A stretch of DNA of 64,000 nt, from assembly GCF_026151205.1 (NCBI RefSeq), contig NC_087072.1, positions 12,440,169 through 12,504,168 on the forward strand. The letters are read 5' to 3'. Numbering within the stretch: the stretch's first letter is position 1; each line of letters begins with the position of its first letter. The position numbers and the translations under genes were made by a program. This document shows positions 20,690-29,781 of the stretch, one piece after another. The notes under the pieces were generated by a model that saw only the letters and a list, made by a program, of their open reading frames with translations, ran no database searches and was not told where the DNA came from. Source of the DNA: Bolinopsis microptera (lineage: Eukaryota > Ctenophora > Tentaculata > Lobata > Bolinopsidae).

Positions 20690-21117
20690 CATGGCGTGCT
20701 TAACTATGGTGTGCTCTATATAGTATGGCGTGCTCTATATAGTATGGTGTGCTCTATATACTATGGTGTGCTCTATATAGTATGGCGTGCTCTATATAGT
20801 ATGGTGTGCTCTATATAGTATGGTGTGCTCTATATAGTATGGTGTGCTCTATATAGTATGGTGTGCTCTATATACTATGGTGTGCTCTATATAGTATGGC
20901 GTGCTCTATATAGTATGGTGTGCTCTATATAGTATGTCGTGCTCTATATAGTATGGTGTGCTCTATATACTATGGTGTGCTCTATATAGTATGGTGTGCT
21001 CTATATAGTATGGTGTGCTCTATATAGTATGGTGTGCTCTATATAGTATGGTGTGCTCTATATAGTATGGTGTGCTCTATATAGTATGGTGTGCTCTATA
21101 TATAGTATGGCGTGCAC
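20690..21117. repeat. Minisatellite, 19-bp unit with TATA-like core
   Basis: More than 20 tandem copies of TATGGTGTGCTCTATATAG with C/T variants and a few TATACTATG variants. Every unit contains CTATATAG, a TATA-box look-alike and small palindrome. It lies about 0.95 kb upstream of the LPCAT3-like coding exon. Degenerate copies begin near 20600 (GTGCTAATATTG words). Confidence 0.95.
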
Positions 21118-22060
21118 TTTTATTTTGTAGAGCTTGTTCTAATATTGTGTGAGAAGAGCGATCTTCTAAACGAACAATATCCAACAAAATAATGTTGCTC
21201 TATTCAGGAAACAATTTTATCTCTGTTACTGCTTACACTGATCGTTCTTTATTAATCTGATAGCCGTGTAATTTAATTTAAATTTGTGTACGCAGTTCCT
21301 CACAGAACGCCTGTTATTTCGATCTACTTAGCTATATTTTACTTAGCACCTACCTTGTATAGTTGTGTTCGATTACTCTGCTCTGCGTTATTACTTTTAG
21401 TTAATTAGTATTATTAGTTAGTTAGTATTCAAATAATTTGCACTGTAGTTAGTAACTTTGTGCGATGGATATCGTTTACAGGTTGTATACAATTTGAGGT
21501 ACTGTGTGATGAAAGTGTTGTTAGTGTGCTGATTGGTTTGTGAAAATATTACTGGAAAAATACTCTACGTGTCAGGTTGTCCTGGAAATCACACCAGTTG
21601 TCTTGTGTCGAGTGTCCGGTCACTATGATAGGCTTCCTACCCACTTACCTAGTGATTCGCATTCAGTGTAAACGTTTGGTCCTTCATGTTTGTAGTCTTT
21701 TGTTGCTTGCTGATGTGCTTGTTGATAGTGCCGTACGTGTTATTCAAAATCGAGGAAAACTTTGGTTTCTTATGATATTATATCATTTCAATGACGCCTG
21801 CTATGATTTTGTTCATGAAAATACTTTATTTGCACTTTTCATTCTTGCAACTGTTTAATATTAACCGAATTTACTACCTTCCCGATCATGAAAACAGCAT
21901 TTAATTAAATCCTGATACCTCACCGACACCGTCGTAGCTTGCCTTGTTTACTTATACATCTATAATTAATAACTTTGCAGAGGATGAATCAATTTATGTA
22001 GGAGTTCTAACTGACTTTGTTATTGAAGCGGATTATAATCGAATTCAATCTCTCTTTAGG
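21118..22060. other. 5' region of the LPCAT3-like gene
   Basis: No coding exon is clear. The stretch ends in a strong acceptor (TCAATCTCTCTTTAG, AG at 22058-22059) one base before the ATG of the acyltransferase, so 5' UTR exons or a trans-splice acceptor probably lie here. Runs of GTTAGTATT-like words occur around 21400-21430. Confidence 0.5.
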
Positions 22061-23383
22061 ATGGCACTATTTGAAGGACCAGTGAACCATGCAGCTAGTG
22101 CTCTCGGACTGCCATCTGGTGCCATCAGAATGATATCAGCGCTCTTCGTCTGCCAGATATTATCCTTAATCCACCGTGCGGTTATCTCCAAGATTCAGGA
22201 CACCACTAAAAGACTGGTTAGTCATCTTCTGTTGGGACTTTTCATTGCATACTACGTGTGGGATGTGAACTGTGTGCATCATATTGCTTCAGTTCTAGGT
22301 ATGTACTTACTCTTTTCGGCACTTCCTTGGAGTATAGCTGCTAAAATTAATTTTGTATATCAGCTGGGGTATATCGCTGTTGGCTATTACCATAATAATA
22401 TGACGGAGGATTATGCCATCAACTGGACCACGACAATGGCAACAGTTACCCTCAAGATGATTGGACTTGGTTTTGATTTAAATGATAACAAAAAAGACGG
22501 AGCAAAGCTGCCAAGCATTACTAAAATTCTTGGTCACACATTTTTCTTTGGCACATATCTCGTAGGACCTATGGACGACTTTAAAAGATTTGATGCTTTC
22601 ATCGAAGGTCGCCTGTTTAGTGAAGAAAATCGTCCAGACATGACGCTAGGTTTAAAACGACTGGCTCTAGGAGTATTCTTTCTGGTGTTATCAGTTCCGA
22701 CCACAGCATTCTTCTCGACCCAAAACCTCTTTTCAGACCAGTATTCGGAGCTTCCTTTGGCCTTGAAAATCTTGTACATCACAGCTTGGGGACACTTCAG
22801 CTTGTTCAGATACATAGCAGTTTGGCTGATTGCTGAGAGCACCTGTATCTACATGGGCTACAGTTTTGATGGTGAGGGTAAATGGGACGGACTGAAGAAC
22901 TTTGCAACCACTTCTTTCCACCTGTCGCTCACAGTTCAAGGTCTGATAGACACCTGGAACATGCGTACTACTGCTTGGTGTGGAAAGCACATCTACAAAC
23001 GGTGCAAGTTCCTAGGAAACAAAACACTCTCCCAGCTCATCACCATGATCTTCCTGGCAATATGGCACGGACTCCACGTCGGTTACCTCATTTTCTTTTT
23101 CCAAGAGTTTCTCTACGGGCTCGTCATGGAGAAAGGAGCTTCCCAGAACACTCTTCTGCAGCGAGTGAGCAGCATAATCCCTAAACCGGTGGTAACTGTC
23201 TTTCGCTGGTGCTTCATCAAGTTTTTCATGTCCTTCACTTTCGTGTCCTTTGAGTTATACTACATTGAGAAGATTATGTATGTGTACAGATCAGTCTACT
23301 TCGTGTGCCCAATTATTGCTGCTGTAGTGATTGCTTCTAACATTGTGTTTGCAGAGGAGAAATCGTCGGAGAAGCAAGAATAG
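22061..23383 (+). CDS. LPCAT3: Lysophospholipid acyltransferase, MBOAT family, LPCAT3-like
   Basis: A 440-residue multipass ER-membrane enzyme of the MBOAT family that would transfer acyl-CoA chains to lysophospholipids (Lands cycle remodelling). Diagnostic segments are WNMRTTAW with catalytic Asn near residue 300, RCKFLGNKTLSQ, and WHGLHVGYL with the catalytic His near residue 339, in the spacing of LPCAT3/MBOAT5. Many hydrophobic helices are visible from residue 25 onward, and the C-terminus is charged (EEKSSEKQE). The frame is open upstream to 21944, but the first ATG at 22061 directly follows a splice acceptor. The coding region is one exon, somewhat shorter than the human protein (487 residues, from memory). 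Confidence 0.9.
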   Translation: MALFEGPVNHAASALGLPSGAIRMISALFVCQILSLIHRAVISKIQDTTKRLVSHLLLGLFIAYYVWDVNCVHHIASVLGMYLLFSALPWSIAAKINFVYQLGYIAVGYYHNNMTEDYAINWTTTMATVTLKMIGLGFDLNDNKKDGAKLPSITKILGHTFFFGTYLVGPMDDFKRFDAFIEGRLFSEENRPDMTLGLKRLALGVFFLVLSVPTTAFFSTQNLFSDQYSELPLALKILYITAWGHFSLFRYIAVWLIAESTCIYMGYSFDGEGKWDGLKNFATTSFHLSLTVQGLIDTWNMRTTAWCGKHIYKRCKFLGNKTLSQLITMIFLAIWHGLHVGYLIFFFQEFLYGLVMEKGASQNTLLQRVSSIIPKPVVTVFRWCFIKFFMSFTFVSFELYYIEKIMYVYRSVYFVCPIIAAVVIASNIVFAEEKSSEKQE

Positions 23384-23869
23384 GCACTGATCCAGTAGTA
23401 TTTTCGATTATTTACGTAGAATAACGTGACGAGTTACGTCTAGTAGACTGCTGAGTAGAGGTCCCAGACATTATAGTATATGATAAACTCTAGAACTTAT
23501 AGGTTAGATGATTGCAGTGTGTTTCTTCTTTTTTTAATTGTTAGTAAATTGTAAATGTAAAACATTTGATCAAAACGCGTTAGTTAATGTTTATTAGAAA
23601 TTACTCAATGGTATGTGTGCCGGGGTTGTATTTATACTTTTTATTCTTTTGATAGATGTAGGTTGTATTACTAAATATCAATTACCAAATATTTTAGGGG
23701 TTTCAACAAAGTTAAACTTATTTTTGTAGATTATATTATACATATATATTAATATTTTATAATACATAATTATCTTATGCTGTGTGAATTTCATAACTAA
23801 CGTGTGAAATTTGTTTCTAAGTACGGTTAAACCTGTAAATTTTGTAACGATCTATTACTCTGCTACCAT

Positions 23870-24151
23870 GGTTACCAGGTTACCAGGTTAGTTACCAGGT
23901 TAGTTACCAGGTTAGTTACCAGGTTACCAGGTTAGTTACCAGGTTAATTACCAGGTTAGTTACCAGGTTAGTTACCAGGTTAGTTACCAGGTTAGTTTCC
24001 ATGTTACCAGGTTAGTTACCAGGTTACCAGGTTAGCTACCAGGTTAGTTTCCATGTTACCAGGTTAGTTACCAGGTTAATTACCAGGTTAGTTACCAGGT
24101 TAGTTTCCATGTTACCAGGTTAGTTACCAGGTTACCAGGTTAGCTACCATG
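23870..24151. repeat. Minisatellite (GTTACCAGGTTA)n
   Basis: About 23 copies of a 12-bp unit with interspersed shorter GTTACCAG units and occasional GTTTCCATG variants, in the region downstream of the LPCAT3-like gene. GGTTACC-type words recur in other repeats of this window (31707, 32503, 33330). Confidence 0.93.
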
Positions 24152-24313
24152 TACAGTAAATCCTTGATTTGAACTGCCTCGACAAACCTTGAACCTCGAT
24201 ATACTGGGTTTTACTGTATCAGAGTATGGGGTGTTTTATTTCTATGAAATTGTCTGATAGCTTATTTAATAGAAAGTGTTATAGTACTTTGGTAGTTTTA
24301 TTTGAGCATACTA

Positions 24314-24398
24314 AGCAGTGACTGATATTAAGCAGTGACTGATATTAAGCAGTGACTGATATTAAACAGTGACTGATATTAAACAGTGACTGATATTA
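24314..24398. repeat. 17-bp tandem repeat, 5 copies
   Basis: Tandem AGCAGTGACTGATATTA units, the last ones reading AACAGTGACTGATATTA. Non-coding. Confidence 0.9.
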
Positions 24399-24766
24399 AT
24401 AAATTTGATTAAAACTAAAATACATCTTAAGATAGTATGACGTAACCCGACCAAGACCAGACCAAAACTGAGAAGTGAGAACTCGACTAAAAACAGACCA
24501 AACTCGACTAAAACCTGACTGCTAAGTATAGTTATTTGTGTTAGACAACTTGTATTATTATAATACAAGGTGAGGTCAGTAAATATGAAGTCAATGAACA
24601 TGCCGATTCTAAATTATCGTGATAAAAGTTGAAAACCCTACACCGCAGGACGGTTCAGATATTATGCCAAGATTGGCGCCCCTCCACTTAGATATGATGC
24701 ACATCAAACGAAACTCTTTATTAGCTTATCAAAACTTGGGAGACGGTGTCTTGCCCTAACTGCACC

Positions 24767-24798
24767 GTCACGTGTGTTACCATGGTGACACACGTGAC
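24767..24798. promoter_or_regulatory. E-box/CRE palindrome
   Basis: An interrupted palindrome whose arms GTCACGTGTGT and ACACACGTGAC flank the self-complementary ACCATGGT. Each arm holds a CACGTG E-box core, and a TGACGTCA CRE overlaps the right end (24795-24802). Flanking direct words CTTGCCCTAACTGCACCG and CTTACCCTTACTACACCG frame it. It may be regulatory or simply a fold-back sequence; no gene start is near on either strand. Confidence 0.45.
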
Positions 24799-25139
24799 GT
24801 CACGCGTCTTACCCTTACTACACCGGACATGTTCATACTTCTCGTAGCTACCAGAAACAAGAAGCAAAATATTAATTGAGAAAATGGTAGTTGGAGTGGA
24901 ACCTCGCGAGACCTCCTACAAAGCTACTAGTTCAGATGTGACTATGTGAGCGGCTTAAATCTTGATAGTGAGTTGAAGCGGAAATACTGAAATAGGCTCT
25001 TGTTTTGTAATTTCTCGGATAGATTCTAATGTGCATTAGTTTAGTTAGCCCGACCTATCTTAATTATTTGGTCATATTACAGTTAAATTACATTTTTAGG
25101 TTTCCATTTGAATCGTATCCACTGATAAAACATTCATTA

Positions 25140-26601
25140 CGGGTATCGGCCTTACAAAATGACACGAAAAAGGAGATTGCTCTGAAATGCACAAAAATGA
25201 GTTTTGTTCATGTTTTATTATCCAGATAGGTAGTTCAACAGGTATATTTTTCTTCCCGGGGGTTGATTTGATTGAAAAACCGTAAATTTTGCGATAAAAA
25301 TGGTCATCTTTGAAATCTTCCAAAAAAACATGCCTTACAAAATGACAATTTCGTCACGGCTGTCATTTTTTAACAGCAGCCTATAGAAATTTGATTTCAC
25401 CTAGGACAGTTAGATAAATATGATAGATTGAAGATTAGAATAGCTTTTACAGGAAAAAGGATGATTAAAAAAAGTTGGGCAATTTCGCGTGAGATAGTGC
25501 CTTACAAAATGACAACCCAAAACGGCATCACTTCAAATCCGATTTGGGAAAAAGTTTCATTATTCTTCCACGTGTCTTACTGTTAGATATATATGTTGTT
25601 TATATTATACCAGTTCTGTTTTTACCAAAATATATTTAAAAAGGAACATTTTTTATACTTTGAAAAAATTTTAAAAATGTCATTTTGTGAGGCGTAAAAA
25701 TCATTTTTTGTTTTCATACTTGAACACAGTATTTGGTTATATTTGATATTTTCTATGACTGGATAGATCACTTTTCAGTGTTTAGTTAACGTTTGACATG
25801 TTTTAGGAGTTGTTATTACTCTCTGCTTTCACAAAATAGAAGCTTTATTTCGTTGAGTTTTGAAATCAGAGTTTGAAATCAAAGAGTTTGAAATCAAAGT
25901 TTTGATATCAGAACTGCACTTTTTTAATGCTACTTGATTGTTAACTGTCAGATTATGATTATTTTTAACTCCTTCTTGTATTGACTGTCTCTGATCCATT
26001 TTAGATGATGAAAATAATTCAATCTGAAACATTGTCATTTTGTAAGGCTTTTTGGTGTCATTTTGTGAGGCATTTTGATCAAAATTGATGATCAAACAAA
26101 CACATTTAGGCTCATCATGAGCTTACTGGGTTTAAGAATACCAATAATTAGGCAAGGGGCATCCAATATAAATATGCCATCTTTGTATCATAAAATAAAA
26201 CTGTCATTTTGTGAGGCATAACACTGTCATTTTGTGAGGCTAGGTCATTTTTTTGTCATTTCTTCTACCAAAGTCACTAAATCAGTTTTTTTATTTGACC
26301 AGAGTAGTCTTTGATTGACATAAGTCATGGTAGTACCTGGTTTTCTGGGGTTAAATTCAAAACTTTGGTCTCCATTCTGGGTAACAGTTAGGCGGGGCAA
26401 TGACTGAACAGCAAAAACGTCCATATTTATGTAAGAAATATAGATTCTATGTCATTATCATTCCTTGGGAAGTGTTAATTAATGCTTTTTCTTTCATACA
26501 GTAAAAGGAATAGGGTTCAATGTATAGGGAACCTAAGCTACAGCATGGTCTATGTGGGCTGTCATTTTGTGAGGCCTGTCATTTTGTAAGGCTGATACCC
26601 G
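25140..26601. mobile_element. Non-autonomous inverted-repeat DNA element with 16-bp motif array
   Basis: The ends are inverted: CGGGTATCGGCCTTACAAAA at the left and its reverse complement (two mismatches over 25 bp) at the right, both flanked by TA (25138-25139 and 26602-26603). Inside, the 16-bp motif GCCTTACAAAATGACA occurs three times in direct orientation on the left (25149, 25332, 25499) and seven times in reverse, allowing C for the second T, on the right (25678, 26033, 26056, 26202, 26225, 26560, 26577). No transposase frame is visible. A TA target duplication would fit Tc1/mariner, but the TA is also part of the palindrome. The motif array looks like subterminal transposase-binding sites. 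Confidence 0.8.
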
Positions 26602-26918
26602 TAAATAAGTTTTTGATATTTGCAAGACAATTTGACTATGTATTTGATAACAGGCTTTTACAGTAGAGTATAATAATTAACATCACATTTTCTTATATGT
26701 CGCCAACAATGCCTGAGAAAGACAAACGATTTTAATAATAAGTTTATTTCGACGTATCTTCAATTGTGTGTCAGCCACTGAAAAAGTATCGTGTATTGCT
26801 AATTACTGACTGCTACATAATCTCTGTATAAACTTAAAGGAACGTTTTATCAGGCTAATGGTTTGATGAGGCCTCCGTTCAATATTATCCAGATATAAAC
26901 TCCCAAGCGACAAGGGAG

Positions 26919-27735
26919 ATGGGCACAGTTGACAGCCCTATCAAACTGGTAGCCACCTTTGTAGGATATAACGGAGCTGGCAAGACCACCCTGCTCTACA
27001 AGATATTAGACCGCCCTCTTCCTCCCAACTTTGTTCCTAAGGTTCTGCCCTGGGATGAAGGTGATTTCAGACAACATTTGTTTTATAATCTATAGCTCGT
27101 CTTATTGATGTGCCGAGGGAATTCACCTCCTAAAATAATAGAAAATGCATATTTCTTGCGCTCTTCGGCTTTGAAAGCGGGAAATTTGCCGGACAACGGT
27201 TTACTATTATACACAAAGAAATAAACCCCTGCAAAGTTTACAAAATAACGAGTCACTCCCCCAGGTCCCCTCTACCTGACCACCCGTACGGAGGACGGCC
27301 GTGAAGTACACCTTCACGTGCGGGACACGTGTGTGTTGGACGAGTACGACAGATTCAGACCTCTGAACTTCCCTCAAACTGACGTGTTTGTGATCTGTTT
27401 CCCGGTATAAGGAACGCGGTGAAAGTAATGGGGTGTTTCAGAACACCCTCGATCTGTTCTGGAGAGACGAGATAGTCAGGTGCGGGTTTCAGGAAGTCCC
27501 AGTGGTACTGCTGAAGACCAAGGTGGACGAGGTTTCCTCTGATAATATGGAGAAGCAGGTGTGTGAGGAGGATGTGGAGTTGAGTAAAGACAAGGTGGGG
27601 TGGCTCTACTCGTTGGAGGTGTCTGTTCAGAACGAGATGTTGGTAAAGGAGCTGGTAAGTAAGATAGTGCTAGCTGGACTGAGCCATCAGAAGACGAAGG
27701 TTGAGAGGAAGAAGCGGAGATGCGTTGTTTTATGA
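26919..27735 (+). CDS. Rho-like GTPase with introns, CAAX CVVL, Gly60-Val/Gln61-Leu
   Basis: Exon 1 26919-27060 and exon 2 from 27265 join by a phase-1 GT-AG intron. P-loop GYNGAGKT (Gly12 is Asn); switch I FVPKVLPWDE has Lys at Thr35; G3 is RDTCVLDEYDRFRPLNFP, with Gly60 Val and Gln61 Leu. G4 is KTKVDE and CAAX is CVVL after ERKKRR. At 27405 the frame meets TAA. Either a 37-nt intron (27405-27441, GTATAAGG...TTTCAG) is removed, giving 191 residues, or a one-base frameshift has broken the gene. The N-terminus MGTVDS could also be a myristoylation signal. The intron position differs from the other genes. Confidence 0.75.
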
Positions 27736-27865
27736 GTCAAGTTCGATCAAATTGTTGTTTTCTGAAAATCTGCGCTGTGTGCCTAAAAGTCAATGATCGA
27801 TATAGCGGCGACAGAGAATTATATAATAGTCTGTTGGGGGGATTAGGGAAGTTCGCCAGACTTCG

Positions 27866-28006
27866 ACAGGGGGGTATCCTTTCGACAGGGGGGGGGGGGG
27901 GGGTATCCCTTCGATAGGGGGGGGGGGGGTATCCCTTCGACAGGGGGGAAGGGGGTATCCCTTCGATAGGGGGGGGGGGGGGTATCCCTTCGACAGGGGA
28001 TATCCT
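27866..28006. repeat. G-run minisatellite
   Basis: Tandem units of TATCC(C/T)TTCGACAGGGG with G runs of 5 to 17. It produces proline-rich artificial reading frames on the minus strand. Long G runs can form quadruplexes and are error-prone in assembly. Confidence 0.9.
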
Positions 28007-29781
28007 TTCTACACCGAAAACTATGCGATGTCTTGACGCCAAATCCTGAGATCAATGTCTAGTCTACCTCTACTCGCAAACACTCAACTAACAATTTCGG
28101 TTCCACGGGGTGGGGCTATTTTCATCTCAATATTGAATAAAGATATTGTTCCGACTATATGTAATAGGACACCAACAGATTGCTCCTTCATAATATCTCC
28201 ATAACGGATTGCCTTCCTGTGATCTGCTTTCTTGACACACTCTTAATCTCTGTCTTAATCATTGTTGTGCCGGTTGTGCTTTTATCGCGCATATTTTAGT
28301 TGATATCGGTAACCATAGTCGGCTAGTTGCGTGGCAACGAATGGATAATAAGTATTACGCATTGTAATAACTCCGATTTTTTTCGGGTTTTTGTTTTGCT
28401 TTTAGCATTCCTGAAGTTTAGTCTATGGGTTATGAGCCAGTTAAATGTTCGACTGCCAGATTTTGATGTGCGATATGTTTGTTACTTATTTCTCAACTAT
28501 TTGTTTAAATTGTGTTTTATTCGACATAATTTCATTTATATTGACTATTATGTGATGTTTCTGTTGCACTTCATATTTCTCTGCTTTATATTGATATGCT
28601 TGTGTATTTTGTTTCAAACCAGGGCTGTGCGCTACAAATGTGCTGTAGTGTAAAAGGCGGTTCTAAAAATAAACCAAATGTAGGTACTTACTCCAAGACA
28701 AACGGCTAAATAAACAATATATAAGATAAACAAAGTGGTAACAGTTGAACTAGAATTAATAATAGTCTACAATTAATACATGTATCTGCATACTCGTGGT
28801 ATTGAACGAGAAAAATCTTGTCATTTTACCAGTAATACAACTTTGTAATTAAATAATAACTCTAATTCCTTGGTTTGTAAGTTAAAGTGCAGCAGATTTC
28901 GAAATACTGGATTCTTTACACGTTACTGGAGGGAGCATGACATGATGCACAACTGTAATGACCGTCGTGACGACAGTGTAATTCGTTATACTACGGAAAC
29001 TTCAACCTCGTGACGCAAACAAACCTAATTAGCTAATGAAACGGTAGCCCCTTTATAAAGTCACGTGACTGTGTCGCGTGACTCGTAACATCACATAACT
29101 CATGACTCATGAGTCATGATGTTTTTAGGTGACATCACTAGTTTTGGGTTTTGGGCTCCTGATTTTGACTTTTGTCCTTGTTGTAACAATTATCAAACTG
29201 AATCAATGTTAAACGCCCCTAATCACTATTGTTTTACCCGCTTATACTGTTATATTGTTATAGTGCCTAATGCTGTGTACATATTTACCGAGGGATACTC
29301 CAAGTGATGGTAGTAACAGTTAGCGCACCTGCTGCCCCCAAATTATAACTTCTCAAATCTGCATGTTGCACCCCATCTGGTCCCCTACCATGAGCGCATT
29401 TCTCGAACTTTCCCGCTCCCAAATAACACGCTGTACTTGTCCGTACTTGTCCAACTTTCTGCTGAATGAGATTCTGTACTCGCCGTGTCTTGCGGAGGAT
29501 AAGCAGTATGGGAGGAGGATACCAGACTAGTGATAGTAAACGTATGTCTCAGACTTTTCAATAGTGTTATTTCTCTGGTTGTGTCTCTGTAAAGTAGCCC
29601 TGTAAAGTTCAATACAATGTAGTCTGGTGCTTGTCCTGGAAAAGGAAAAACACTATTGATTTTGACCCGCTATCGAAAATATGAGTTCAGTTTTTGTCCT
29701 CGAATTATTATTTAAAATGTATTGCAGAATTGACTGCCTCTGTTTCTAGGTACTACATGTAAAGAAAGCAGTAGTATTGCA
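28007..29781. other. Intergenic region upstream of the 29782 Rho gene
   Basis: No gene is supported. Open stretches at 28327-28653 and 29385-29612 start at TTG or lack any recognisable family feature. Around 29045-29120 there is a compact cluster of CTTTATAAAG, GTCACGTGAC and an AP-1-type palindrome, which could be regulatory for the gene starting at 29782. Confidence 0.5.
29101..29118. promoter_or_regulatory. Perfect palindrome with two AP-1/CNC-like sites
   Basis: CATGACTCATGAGTCATG is exactly self-complementary and contains TGACTCA and TGAGTCA back to back. Upstream within 60 bp are GTCACGTGAC (E-box palindrome) and CTTTATAAAG (TATA-like). The clustering suggests a regulatory element, about 0.7 kb before the 29782 start, but this is inference from motif content only. 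Confidence 0.4.

Noticed and set aside
21577-21858. 93-codon hydrophobic + strand stretch before LPCAT3
   Set aside because: TTG start and no splice link in phase to the acyltransferase exon.
27737-28055. Proline-rich minus-strand frames
   Set aside because: Produced by the G-run minisatellite; composition is fully explained by the repeat.
28327-28653. 108-codon hydrophobic + strand stretch
   Set aside because: TTG start, Phe/Leu/Tyr-rich as expected of AT-rich DNA; no family features.
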